A DNA stretch of 64,000 nt, taken from contig NC_052120.1 of the NCBI RefSeq assembly GCF_012273895.1, forward strand, positions 4,340,001 through 4,404,000. Direction: 5' to 3'. The position numbers were made by a program, and so were the translations under genes. The notes below the pieces were generated by a model that worked only from the letters and a program-made list of their open reading frames with translations, did no database searches and was not told the origin of the DNA. This stretch comes from Zerene cesonia. Its lineage: Eukaryota > Arthropoda > Insecta > Lepidoptera > Pieridae. Shown here one piece after another: positions 50,866-63,689 of this stretch; position 1 is the first letter of the stretch, and each line of letters begins with the position of its first letter.

Positions 50866-51804
50866 TCATTCTATGGTTATGCCTTTTCTAGTAAAATAAA
50901 TATATTGTACTTTGAGATCATATATTGTTGTCATGTGAAATAGTATATTGCTGACTACTACTATATATTCAGAGAATCCAAACATAGAATAAACTGAAAC
51001 AAAAAGGGTGGACTATTGAAAGCCTATTATTACCTTATAAAGCCAAATTATTATCAAGATGTTTATCATTTACTCACCATAAGGTTCACACAGTCTATTA
51101 TGTCTTAAAAAGAAATAGGCGGCAAATGCAAAGGACCCAACATTAATAGAAAATGCTCGCCATTTTAGTTTTAAAGAGTATGCTTCTGTTGGGGAATTTG
51201 TTTGTCTTCTTCTGTATTTTGTCATCATCATGCAAGTGAAGAACATGTAAAATATTGAGGTTCCAATAAATGTTTTAAAGCATACCTCATGATAAGCTAA
51301 AAAAGGGCAATTAAAAAAAATAAATGAAACATAAAATAAATTTGCTTTTAAATTATTAATTGTTATTGATTTTATGATAAACTTACGGTAGTTAAATGAT
51401 GATGTCCACTGTGTCAATCCCAATAAGGCTAAATTTTCAATAACATTTAAAAATACTGCTAGTTTTACTACAATTAAACAATTTTTTCTAATGATGCTTC
51501 TATAATATTCCCATCGTAAATAAATTATAAAAAACCTTAATGGAGCGTGAATGAATATAGCCGTTTTCCAAATAGTTCGTTGTGGTTCATAGTTTCCAAT
51601 AGATGCTGATATCGACGGAAATACATTGGGAACTTTGCAGTGAGTATTATTTGCTCTTTCAAAATCTTTCAACATCGTCATTAGAACACATATAACAAAC
51701 GCAAATAATGGCAAAGACACTGTAACAAAGCCTAATTTAGTAACTGGAATTTTAATAAAGTACTTCTTTTCGGACGCATTATGAAGAGGTAAATACATTG
51801 GCAT
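50866..51804 (-). CDS. PGAP2: Post-GPI attachment to proteins factor 2 (Frag1/DRAM/Sfk1 family)
   Basis: Multi-pass Golgi/ER membrane protein needed for lipid remodelling of GPI anchors in mammals. Exons: 51387-51804, 51078-51296 and 50866-50993. They give 765 nt and 254 aa, matching the length of human PGAP2 as I recall it. Residues 1-18 are cytosolic. Hydrophobic segments follow at about 24-45, 76-97, 110-128, 152-170, 190-206 and 218-236. The conserved luminal piece HCKVPNVFPSISASIG (about 57-72) and TIWKTAIFIHAPLRF are strong family matches. YHEVCFKTF and CEPYVYSMFGFSEYIVVVSN are also conserved, the latter spliced across the last junction. The phase-1 introns begin GTAAGT and GTGAGT. The gene is convergent with L2HGDH. 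Confidence 0.93.
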
Positions 51805-52239
51805 TTGGTAACTATTATATACATAGGAAGCACGAGATGCTCGGTCAAAAGTTACTAGGTTTATCTTTAGTCACGAAACTGAGACTACAAGCAAAATGCA
51901 GTTTAAACTTGAAAACCGCAATCTGCTTTGAGCATCCTGCAATGTATCTGCAATTTGTCTACTGCCTAGTGCCTGCTGCCAACAAAATATGTCAAATTAA
52001 ATCACTCAAAGTTACCCGTATATGGCAACACAGCACTGCCATTCATAAAATAAAATTGAATTGAATTGTTACCCGTATACTACTGCTCTTTACTCAAAGT
52101 CTGTCAGTGTTCACTGTTGAAGATCCGTGCAAACTTCAAACGGAGACGAATACATAAGGCATAGACTACACTTTAATGGGGAATATGCGTAACATCATTA
52201 CATCTTTATCAAGCTCCCATAAATAGATTTTAATTTAAT

Positions 52240-53080
52240 TTTAATTTCAAGTTGAAATTGATTATCAAAAATACGAAAAAAAATCTGGGAAATTCAAATG
52301 CATGAAAACGCGATAAAAACGAAAATGAACTATGACATCATAACCATAGCCAAGCACGTACTAAGGAGTAAAGAGATAAATAAAGTCAGCGTCAATGTTG
52401 TCAATGTAGACGTTTATATCTATATTCAGGAGTAGTCAATAGAGAAAAGTACTCTAACTTCATCTTTTTTGAAAATTAAGAACCTATTAAAAATAGTCAT
52501 GATAACACATGACATAGAGTTTACACATATAACTTAATATTGTTTAAATCAAAACATATTGTAGTAATTATTTGATGTTTGAGATAGAGGCAAAATTCTT
52601 AAGAAAACCTCTAGTCTTTTTTTCTTTCCGCAACTATTCATTCGTTTTTTATATAATACTAGACGCTCGGCTCCGTCTATACAGATATCACGATTCCTGT
52701 ATTTTCCTAAGAGAGAATTTATTTGGGATAAAAAGGGTATCCTGTCACCCAAGTCAGTTCATATACCTGTCTGTTGAAAAATTTCATCAAAATCCGTTCA
52801 GTAGTTTCAGCGCGATTGACGAACAAACATTCAAATAAACAAACATTTCTTCATTTTCTTGACTTGTCTATGATTTGTTTCCTTATGTTGTCATGATTCA
52901 TGACCTGTGACGTCACATTAAGCGCGCCAAAATGACAAGCGTACGTTTTAGTGCGGATTTTAAGAATTGTCTTTTATTATATCTAATGAGGTGCCTGAAT
53001 TTTTTATCATAAAGCTCAAGCTGAAGCTAAAATAAAGCTAAAAGCGTTGTCAGAAAAAAAATACATGCGTAATCCCTATA
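52240..53080 (+). repeat. Unnamed dispersed repeat (family E), copy 1
   Basis: It shares ordered blocks with 62500-63290: TCTGGGAAATTCAAATG, GACAT-type spacer, CAAGCACGTAC, GAAAAGTA, AATTAAGAA, TTGTAGTAATTA, CTTGACTTG, TGTGACGTCACA followed by AGCGCGCCAAAATGA, and AATACATGC. A family C-like segment (about 52660-52850, CTCGGCTCCGTCTATACAG) lies inside this copy. No coding potential is seen, so it appears non-autonomous. Confidence 0.7.
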
Positions 53081-53749
53081 CCATCACTAACATGGAGACA
53101 TGATGCATCATACTATCTATCCATTAAAAAGTAACTAATAAGCAGGTATACAGTGAAAGTGGAAAATATTTCAATAATAGGTATCTAAGCTAAATAATAA
53201 AAGTAATTAAAATATAACCTAGTCAATTAAATAGACTCAAAATAAGCAAAAAAATTAATAAGTAAACTCTTGTCGTAATGAGCCTAATATGTCGTACCTA
53301 CTCATTTCCGTGACGAATGCCAACAGGGATTTTGAAGTTATTTGCTGTTTACTGTTACTTTTGCAACTGGTTTTTATCTTGTGAAGAGAAAGATTTGTGC
53401 CATGTGCGTTTGGCTTATGGCTTGTAGCTGCAACGTAAGTGACGTTTTCAAATCACTCGTTCCTACTTTCAAGAACTGAATACGTCTTTTTCAGACTACC
53501 TAGATGTGCTTTACACCCGTATAATATAATATCCGTTAGTAATTTCTCTGGGACAGACAGTATAGGTATATGTGAGAAATATGTTGAACAGTCGTTTTTC
53601 TAAAGGAGATGTTTTCGTAATATGTAATTTTGGAAACAAAAATAGTGAGCTGTATTTGTTTTTTATTGTGGAATAACTCATTAGCTTAAAAATCAAGATC
53701 ACTTGATCTGCGGCAGGACATACAATCCTCTACCTCAACCACTTTTGTA

Positions 53750-54082
53750 TGAGGTAGTCGAGTACGCTTCGGCACGAATTGGGCCTGCTCGCACCGGGGA
53801 ATTACCACACCCCCACATAAAGGCGGCGTGAAATAGCATAATGCTGTGTTTCGTTCGGTGAGTGGGGGAACCGGTGGCCCATACCCTTTTCCTTACCCTT
53901 CCCAGTCCTTTCCTTTATTCCTCTCGCCAATCCTTCATGCCTTTCCAATTTGTCGGCAATCCATTTGTAGAAGCGTAGGGTCTGCAATCGACCTTACGCC
54001 TCTCCAAATATTCATGGGTGGTGGTAGCGCTTACCGTCAGGCGACCCACCAGCTCCATTGCCGACGATGACATAAAAAAAAA
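53750..54082 (+). repeat. Family A repeat, near full length, plus orientation
   Basis: The head (TAGTCGAGTACGCTTCGGCA), the body (GGGGGAACCGGTGGCCCATA) and the end (GCCGACGATGACATAAAAAA) match the minus-strand copies elsewhere. The hairpin region (CATTTGTAGAAGCGTAGG to CCTTACGCCTCTCCAAAT) is present with mismatches. Confidence 0.85.
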
Positions 54083-54331
54083 CTATTGACGATGGGATGA
54101 GCGTGAGTTGCCATGCAACATAATGTTAAAAATGCTGCGGCCTAAAATTATTGATAAAACAGGTACCTCGCAACCCACAACCCTATATTTCGTACTGATA
54201 TTTTGATACACTTAGTGTTTTAATTTCACATTCACATTCAATGCATTGACTCGTATAATGTCGTATACTAGTTTTTAACATTTTTTCAAATGATAAATTG
54301 TCATAGTGATGTTTACACATGAAGAATCATC

Positions 54332-57300
54332 ATGGATGAGCTTTTAAACAAAAATATTTTTAAGGACGCTGAACTTTTAAAATACGCTCCTGATTATAAT
54401 TGTGAAGATATTTATTTACGTCTTGAACATCGAAGAGATATGGTATGTTAGTAAGTTCTAAGATATTGTAATAAAATATAGTTAATGGTTGAAGGAATCT
54501 AAAAAAAAATACTAATAAGATAAGTCTTGCGTACCCATGCCAGCTATGTTGTGTGCATTGCCGAGCGCGGGCTCATAATGAAAGGTGAACTACTACTACT
54601 ATAGTTTTATTATATAATGATTTGAATATTACCAGGCAACAACAGTAATAAATTAAAAGTATTCAAACCCACTAAAAATATCTAAAAACCTACTTATGTC
54701 GTTTTTTTCCAAAATATGAGGTGAGGAGTGTAGGAATTATTAGCAAAGCACATTACAATACAATAATATTTCGAAAGGTATAGGATATCTCGAATAAATA
54801 CTGTAACAATTTTTGACGTGTTCATTATTTTTTTCAGGCAAAGGATACTCAAAAACATCGACAAAAAATAAATCAAACAAAAATGTACGTAGGTATCCTT
54901 AATTTAATTTTTTACCGATATGATAAAATTAGTTTTCAATATTTTCACTTATCGAGTACCTATAACTGAAAACTGTAAGAGAGGGATCGGAGTTGATTTA
55001 TAGAATTCTAAGCTTATCATTTTACATTTAAAACAAATTCTCGACTCACAATCGTTTGAAAGTTTTCAAGAATGTCCGAGTGGCCTCACTTAATACATGA
55101 ATAAGCAATTTTATTTGTATGATTTAAATTTCCTTACATCCGGGCACTAATGTTTATTGTAAAGTTTATTGTATCTCTAATTAGAAAATTCTGCTTTATA
55201 CATGCGCAGGCAGAGTTCTGTTTCGGACAATATTTGAGCACTTTGTGAGTCTCGTTTTATAATAACGTGATTTGTAGTATAAGTATGTACTCACTTACTT
55301 TTCTGCGGCATTTATCACTTCGGTATGATTTATTTAAAGAGCTAATTTTTAAGTAAATAAGTAAACGAACTGTTACGTAAAAAGTTGTTTTCTTTACAGA
55401 AAATTGCAACGTAAAATCTACAATAACTCGTACTATAAAGTGAATACTGAATTAGCGAAACTTCATAGTTTATTTCGAAATAAGGATGCAGATAATCAAT
55501 TGATTTTAAAAAACTGTAAAAAGCGAAAAAAATGTAATGTGCGAGTTAAGGCAGATGCTCAAAATTCTCATAAAAACACTTCCAAAAGTGAAGTATATTC
55601 GCTACAAAAAGAAATGTGTGCATACGTGCAAAATAGTCAAGAATTTCCCAATTTAACAGTTGAAAATGAAAGTTATTTTAAAATCTTACCCAAAGTAACG
55701 GCAACAGAAATATCACATAACGAGCCATATAATAATGGGACTGATATCGCAAGAGATCCCTTTGATGTAAATGAGAAAAATAATTATAGTAATATAGATA
55801 AAACTAAGGAATGCGCTCTACCCAGCTGTGACAATGACTTTCAAACAAAATGTACACTAAACGAGCAGAATAAAATAGAAACATGTGATAAAGTATATCT
55901 TGAAGAATTTACGAAAGATACTGATTTGCAATCACTTTTAATAATGATGACTGTAACTTCAAATTACAGTGAACCAAATGATGAGATACATTCTCACGAC
56001 AGTGATGCATACAGAGATTTAAAAGAAAATACGGTACATCCGAACAGTAATAACATACAGGAGAGCGCTGAAGATATCATCTTAGAAAAAAACTCAATTG
56101 GTGATATATTAAAAATAAAACCGCTAATTGAAAACCGTGAAATAGTGTTATGTAAAAAATATTTACGAAAATGGAAAGAATACGTCAAGATGAAAGCAGA
56201 AAATATGATTAACCGACACAGAAAACAAACTCTGAACATGTTTCTTGGTAAAATTAGTAAAGCAAAACATAATATACTTACTGAAACGGCAGAGCCTACA
56301 CACCTACACAAAGCAAAAGTTCAGTTACGTGATTATAATAGTTATCAACACAGGTATCTTTTTAATGTATAAACCTTCCATTCAATTGACGTAATAAAGT
56401 AATTATGAGGTAGGAATTCTATGAATGTTGCTTCAGCTTTTTTCATTAGATTTTAATTTGTAGGTATAAGGTTCAAAAAAATATAATTGCATTACAAAAG
56501 GCCAAACTAGAGCAGCAAAATAAATTGATAGAAGAGCTTAAGTACAACAAAATAATCGAAGCTTCCAAACATTCGATAGACACCATGAAAGAAGAAGTTA
56601 GAAAAACTTATTACGAAATTGATAAACATTTAAAACCGAAAATCAAATTGTTAACCAATGAGCTTAATATCAAAGAAATCGAAGGTACGTGTGGATATCA
56701 GCGAAGTAATACCTTCTGAAAACAATAAAATGGATATGACATGATTTTATAAATACAAATAAAAACATAATTAAGTAATTGAATCTTTACAGAGCCGTCT
56801 TTGGTATTGCACTGTCTTAAAGTGCCTCAATTTTTGCAAAGAATGGAAGCCAGAGCCCGTAAAAGAGAAGAGAAACATGCAATAATTAGAGAGAGAAGAA
56901 AACAAATTGAAGAAGAAAAAATACGACTTAAACAGCAGGTAACTAATATGGTAATATCTAGTGATGAAATAAAATTAATTCTTAAAGTATGTTATTTTAT
57001 TTGTCATAATAGAGTATTGTCTAATCAATCTTGTATTAAAAGGCGGAACTAGAGAAGGTTGAAATGGATAGAGAAGAAAAACTAAAAAGAATGAAAGAAT
57101 TGAAAGAAAAACGTAAAAAGGAAAAGATAGAAAATATAAGAAAAAAGCAACACGCAGAACGATTAAGAGCTTTAACTGTAATGGCCGACTTACATTACGA
57201 AAAAAGTTTAATGTTGAAATATGGACTACGGCCATTTCAACTGTTAATTCAAATAAAGAAGGAAAATGTTGAAAAAGCGCGTGCGCATTATAAGTTCCAG

Positions 57301-58413
57301 ATAAAGAAAAATATTTTTTTAAATTGGATGTTTTATACAGAAGATATGTGGTTTGAAAGAAACTACTTAGCCGAAGCATTTTATAGAAAAACAATTTTAA
57401 CGCGAACTTGGAACGCTTTAAAAGAGGTGATTAAAATGTTTCTATTAAGCAGTAGGCTATTTCATTATAATTAAATGCAAAAAAAGCTTCTGGCTTGATT
57501 ATCTTGCAATTTGCAATGCAGCACTATAAAAAAATTCCGAGCAGTATAAAAGTTACACCCTATAATATAACAAAATAAACCATTAATTATTCAATTACCA
57601 TTTTAGACAATAATATAATAATGCTATATTTCCCTTCCTTATTTCTAGAACCATTATAAATACATCTTAAAAAAACAAGTTGCTGAAGACTACTACGATT
57701 TGTACGTAACGCAGTTAACATTTCGGATGTTCCGTCAATACGTAAAAATCACGAAAGAAGAGTTTTCAATGAAATGGACGAAGGCGGTGAATTATCACAA
57801 TTGGTAAATATGTATTTTATGAAACATTCAAGCGATTTCGATATATTTAATGACTACCTGTAAGAAGTACTCATAATTTTATACATTTGAATGTTGTCAG
57901 GTTTCTTAACTTATTATTGGGATTAGGTACTATAGTGATATGTTGATTTTGAGGCAACTTCCGAATCTTTCTTGGAAACTTGAACATGTTTTTAAAGTTA
58001 TTGAAACGTTGATTACATTTCAGTATGGCAATATGAAAGTCAGGTAATTGCCCGAGTTACGTAGGCAAGCGACTGATGCAGTCTTGTTTATGCGAAAGAA
58101 CGAAATATCGCGGCTAGTAAAGGTTTTAAATAAAATATCTATTGGTGTATAATATGTATATCACTTTATTTCTTTAGTAAATTTTTCTTAAAAATACATA
58201 AAATACAGATTTAGGTACATAGATTGAGACCGAATTCGTTATTTATTTATGGATTCCTTTCGTTATCAACAGTAATCTTCTATTCAAGACGTTCACATGC
58301 TGGAGGACATTGCCGGCGCTAAATGCTTTACAACGTGAACAGGAAGTGAGGAAGTTGAAATGGCGACAGAAAGTGTTACAAGTAGTACCTGATTACAAAC
58401 CACCGGACGATTA

Positions 58414-58414
<1 letters not shown>
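54332..58414 (+). CDS. Coiled-coil protein, CCDC191-like
   Basis: Homologue of vertebrate CCDC191, a coiled-coil protein of poorly known function. Exons: 54332-54442, 54838-54884, 55400-56353, 56464-56684, 56793-56938, 57043-57426, 57649-57803 and 58273-58414. They give 2160 nt and 719 aa. The start ATG follows an AT-rich leader and begins MDELLNKNIFKDAELLKY. Residues 54-300 are polar, Asn/Ser-rich and poorly conserved. A conserved helical core runs from about 372 to 560, with KLEQQNKLIEELKYNKIIE, VPQFLQRMEARARKREEKH and RRKQIEEEK. The segments MADLHYEKSLMLKYGLRPF and KNIFLNWMFYTEDM are typical of the CCDC191 C-terminal repeats, and so is the end KVLQVVPDYKPPDD. There are no membrane segments. 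A (TA)27 microsatellite starts three bases after the stop. The gene is convergent with the ZDHHC23-like gene. Confidence 0.85.

Positions 58415-58417
<3 letters not shown>

Positions 58418-58471
<54 letters not shown>
58418..58471. repeat. (TA)27 microsatellite in CCDC191-like 3' UTR
   Basis: An uninterrupted TA run beginning just after the stop codon at 58412-58414. The likely polyadenylation signal (AATAAA near 58769) lies beyond it, so the run is probably transcribed. Confidence 0.95.
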
Positions 58472-58472
<1 letters not shown>

Positions 58473-59369
58473 CATGTATATCTACACCGATGTCTTTGTC
58501 ACGACATGTGTACTGATCTATATAAGGATAAATGGATGTTGATATGTAGGTATTTATATTATCTGTTTATGTATTTAATTAACCTAGGTAATAATATATA
58601 TCTAACGGTACCTACCTACGTAGCATGTTACTAATCTCTGTTTAAGTAATCATAATATTCTACATGCCAAGCTTTGTGTGTGTGTGTGTTTCTATTTCCT
58701 TCACTATTTTAAAATTGAGAGGAATTTTAATTTGGTGGACCGTGGAAGATTTCATTTGATATATGCTAAATAAATAAATCCTAAAGTATTTGTATATTTT
58801 TTATTTTCATACCTTATTATTTAGTAAAATAGCTATAGCGCGAGTGTAACTATGGAGCAGCATCATTATTTTATTTACGAGACAAACTGATATTTGGTTG
58901 AGGAACTGGCTCACAAGAACTTGCGAAAAGGGTCCTCAAACCGTAGCATAATAATAATAATTATTGTAATGGATCGTGTTAAGGAAAAGATTGTTAATAT
59001 GGCGTGATGTATAACTTAATTAGAACTAAATATACAAGATATCAGTCTTAGAAATATAATCAATTGATTATATTTATTAATTAAATATTGAGATGACTGT
59101 ATGATGGCCCCATTGTCAATTCGGTCATACACAAATAATTTTTTTTAAAATTGGAATTAGCTATTTACAAACTAAAAATTATTAAACAAAATAATACAAT
59201 GCAATTTAAATATAATCTCTGCACTTATCTAAATGATATACTTATAAGCTTGCAAAATATAAAATATCATAGACAAAGTTTATTGTTTAGCTAATATACT
59301 CCATGTATGTATACTCCATTTATCCTGAATTTATGATTATCTTCACAAATTTATACTGCTATTTTCAAT
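58472..59369. other. Convergent intergenic region (CCDC191-like and ZDHHC23-like 3' ends)
   Basis: AT-rich DNA with a short (TG)n run near 58675-58690. A plus-strand AATAAA lies near 58769 for the CCDC191-like gene, and a minus-strand AATAAA at 59279-59284 for the ZDHHC23-like gene. No other feature is seen. Confidence 0.6.
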
Positions 59370-61523
59370 TTATACTGTTAATACGTTAAATAATCGTTTC
59401 CACTGTGGTTCTGAAAGAAAAACAAATTATAACTCCCAAAAGCTCAGAGGAATTTGTGTTTTTTATTTTATATTGAGTTATTTAAAAAATATTGTCATGT
59501 AAAAACACATGAACATATCATTACATATAAATTATATAATTTTTTTTTACATCAACTTAAAAATTTCTACATAGTTTCTTTATACTTGATAGTTTTGTTT
59601 ATTTGGCCATTTTACTAATTATATATAAGTTAATACAAAAATTCGGATAAAACTTTTAAATGTCTGTTTACTCACCAGTATACTTCGGAAGATAAATAAA
59701 TAATTGTCGTAATAAAACCAAGGCAATTATCAAGATGTATCCAATACCATAAATACAGGATACAAAGCATAATGCTAGGCTGAAATCAAACGTGGCATGA
59801 CAGTCATAATGTGATAGAACGATAAACAAACACACAAGTATTAAGCTATTGTATATAAGCGGACTAGGTAGAAATTATCCTGTCTTCATGTGAACTTTCA
59901 AACATGTAAAATTTCAGGATGTTGAGTATTCTTAATTTTTGATACAAATTTTTTCTTTCATAAAATTCTTCTACACAGATTTAAATGGATTTTTATAGCA
60001 GAAAGAAGGAAAAGATTAGAATTGCATAATAACTATCATAAATTTAAAAAATTAACAAGTTCACCTGGGCTAGCAATTAGATATATAAAAAAATAAATAT
60101 TTTTAAAATATACTAACTAAAATTCAAAATAGACATCATTGCAGTCTTGAGGTACTAATATTGACCCATATAGTAATGCTGGCTGACAAATCGTAGTTAG
60201 ACCCAGGTTTGTTCCCATGAGTAAGGTAGCAAATGCAAAAACTTGGCCACACAAGAAGTAAATATAGTTTGGTCTGAAAACACAACAATCCCACCTGTAA
60301 CATTTATTAAGCAATTAGAATAAACATTTACCGCATGAAAAAACTATTTATTCTTTGATGATACACAATTCATATTTTATATAGTACATTGCATATTTAT
60401 TATATTATATTACCACCACACTAAATGTTATCAATTATTTTCTTGGTTGTCTGGTAAAGATTGCTTATAGCAATAAGTTCACCTTCTGCACATGTTATAA
60501 TTTGCATTATTTTTGTTTTGTAATACTGTATTCAGTGTGCAAATATATTGAATATATATTGAACATCAAATGAATTAATAATTATAATTTTTTTTTCAAC
60601 ATTATAATATACCTGAACATGCTTTTAATATAGTTATAAACTGCTTTTCAATTGATATTTCTTATAATATATAAGTTTCAAAATAACCCAACATACAAAC
60701 TAGTTCCTCATAGAATTACCAGCTAATATGTACTCCTTGTATAAAAATTTCAAGAATAATGGAGATCAAACAGTTTAAATTATTAAATGGTACATACCAA
60801 ATCGAATGGAAGTATCTTTCATTTACTTCTAACTGACATATCTGGCAGTAATAAGAGTCCGATGTTAATACAGGACTGTGAATAAAAAACTGAATATATT
60901 TAACTATGATCCACATATATATGTCCATATTATGATATTGTGTCTAATAAATGAAATCACATACCTATATTCCTTTCCTTTTCCAGTATACAACTCGTAA
61001 TCAGCTATGGACTTCATTTTATAAAAAAAGTAACATGTACTAGTTAAAAGAACTAAAAATAAGAAGTTTTCTAGTTGGGTAATTTCTAGCAGTGTTAGTA
61101 TCCCAAGCTCAAACACTAGAAATAAACATATTCCCGATGATAGAGTCCAAGAATAAAAAAATGGGGATCTGGAAATACATTCACAAAGTAGAAACAATTA
61201 ATGTTCAAAAAAGCTTGCTTTGTGATTTATTTCAATTTTCGTGGACTGAAAAATACAACTGCTGAAGGGGGCCAACATTTTAAAAGATTTACAATTCAAG
61301 TTAAATTGACAAACAAGAAGTATCACCTGTTTTTCTGACGTGGACGAGATTGAACATACAGTGCACCCATTCCGATAAATATCATAACAATTACTGTTAC
61401 TGTGAAAGATAAAGTAGCGATAATTAACAAAACTGGTAATATAATGAAGGGCAAGATATTATCTCTGTCCATTCTTTTGGCTGCAGATTTGCTGGATCCA
61501 TTCGGCAATAAGTCTTCAACCAT
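59370..61523 (-). CDS. ZDHHC23-like membrane protein with degenerate DHHC domain, probably catalytically inactive
   Basis: Member of the DHHC palmitoyltransferase superfamily, closest in layout to ZDHHC23. Exons: 61327-61523, 60965-61168, 60798-60875, 60118-60294, 59676-59779 and 59370-59410. They give 801 nt and 266 aa, with consistent phases and GT-AG introns. Hydrophobic segments lie at about 24-55, 71-88, 95-112, 173-190 and 222-246. ILPFIILPVLLIIA parallels IPPLVLLPVFLH of ZDHHC23. The cysteine-rich domain starts normally (C144-x2-C147-QLEVNER). About 14 residues that should carry the HC-x2-C-x2-C zinc ligands are then absent. The motif expected to be DHHC reads YFHS (155-158), with Ser in place of the catalytic Cys. 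The following part (CCVFRPNYIYF to LTTICQP) aligns without gaps to ZDHHC23. The loss lies within exon 3, so it is not a missed exon. Autoacylation is therefore not expected. The frame is intact, arguing against a simple pseudogene. Confidence 0.82.
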
Positions 61524-61980
61524 CGTGAGCTATAATAATTTAAGATTCGTATTCTTTATATCTATACTTCCTGTTTTATGTAACCCTCTTTAATTTCCAA
61601 TAAAACATTTCGAATTTTATAACTTAAATGCGAGAAACTTATTGTTGTTATTAGTAAATATTTACATATCTCATACGATTTATACCGAGTTGTCATTTTC
61701 CAATGACAAGATATTGACATATTAATATGACTTCACTACACACTATAAAACAAAGTCGCTTTTTCCGTCCCTAAGTATGCATAAATCTTTAAAACTACGC
61801 AATAAATTAATAGATAGAGTGATTCAAGAGGAAGGTTTATGTGTATAATAACATCTATTAATCAACTCCAAATTCAACACATGAGAAGCCGCCGGCAAAA
61901 GCTAGTTTAGTTGATAACTGTCAGCTATGCAGCGCTTTTTATATTACTGTAACACAAAATTTTTGTCGTATTAATAGGGA

Positions 61981-62385
<405 letters not shown>

Positions 62386-62499
62386 AATAATAAGATATGC
62401 ATTTTGTATGAATATGATTAATAGTAATACATATTTTTTGATAAACTTTATCGCTTCTTAATTGCGTCTTATTAATTATTTCCGTATATGTTTTTCGAT

Positions 62500-63290
62500 T
62501 TAATTTTTATTTCAATAAGAAATAAATTTTTAAAAAGAGCAAAAGTCTGGGAAATTCAAATGTACCTATGAAAACGCGACATAAATGAACATGTACAATG
62601 ATATCATAGACAAGCACGTACCATAAAGTATGACATAGATTATGAAGGCATCAGATTTTCCAATGTCTTTAATATATTATAAAAGTAAGAGGAATGAATG
62701 TATATAGATTATAGACAAATTTCTAAGGGAGAAAAGTATTCCATATAATTAACTTTGTCATTTTTGTAAATTAAGAAACCTAACAGAAATAGGAATGTGA
62801 CAAAAAAACAGTCACACATGATATAGAATTTACACATAATATTGTGCTTTAAGCCTAAGATATTGTAGTAATTAGATACGAGTCAAAATCATTTCTGTTT
62901 ATTATATCCAACACGAAACCCCTGAATGTAAATACTTGTAACAATCGTTTTAATTATTTCATTGTACTATAGCGTAAAAAGATTGGTTCATGACGATATA
63001 TTAAGGAAAATGGGTATCGGTGTTCAAATAAAGTGTGTAAATAAAACGTGTCCAACTATGCTCTTGACTTGTTAAATTTTTTTGTGCCTTTGTTATGATG
63101 AACTGTGACGTCACAACAAGCGCGCCAAAATGAAAAACGTTTAAAATGTCTGTTTTATGACGGTTTTTTAGATCTGCTTTTTTAATTCATATTTCTACTA
63201 TTTTTTCGGTGTCCAAATTTTTTTTTCTTAGTCTATAGTGTTGTAAATTATCAGATTAGAAAATAAAAAAATACATGCATATTCCTTTTT
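62500..63290 (+). repeat. Unnamed dispersed repeat (family E), copy 2
   Basis: Same block order as 52240-53080, including CAAGCACGTACC, GAGAAAAGTATTCC, TATTGTAGTAATTAGAT, CTTGACTTG, GTGACGTCACAACAAGCGCG and AATACATGCAT. Divergence is considerable, with length differences in AT-rich spacers. It carries no frame of note. It sits between the two inverted C/D elements. Confidence 0.7.
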
Positions 63291-63689
63291 CAGTTGTCAT
63301 TGAATTTAGGAAAGTGTAATCGCATTCAGCGAGATAGCATCCTATATTTAAAATTTAGAATGATATCTGACTAATTAAATCATTTAAAAGGCTAATTAGA
63401 TAAATATTTAGGAAGTATCTTGCTTTTGAATAAATGGTGTAAAAAAAATTTTATGTACCCAAAAAATTACCCATGTTTCTGAATAAAGATACAACTTACA
63501 ACTTACAAGCTTTCTAATGACAAAAGTACTCTGTATGATAAGAGCATTTTTTAAATCGATAGAAATTAGAATAGTTTTTGAGTTTATTCGTTATATACAT
63601 AGTTTATATTATCTAAAATTATTATTTGATTTATAGAATTTTTCGCACAAAAATAATTAATTCATTTGTAATGTGCTTATCTTATCCTA

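Larger units (their letters stand above)
51805..54331. other. Intergenic region between divergent PGAP2 and CCDC191-like genes
   Basis: It contains one copy of an unnamed 0.8-kb repeat (52240-53080) and a family A repeat (53750-54082). The PGAP2 promoter should lie near 51805-52200, where an 88-codon plus-strand frame shows no family signal. The remaining AT-rich DNA (53080-53750) has no recognisable feature. Confidence 0.6.

Noticed and set aside
51798..52064. 88-codon plus-strand frame overlapping the PGAP2 start
   Set aside because: No similarity; it sits in the presumed PGAP2 5' leader and promoter.
55994..57394. Minus-strand frames at 55994-56311 and 56975-57394
   Set aside because: Antisense of CCDC191-like exons; the hydrophobic look comes from reading Lys/Glu-rich coding sequence backwards.
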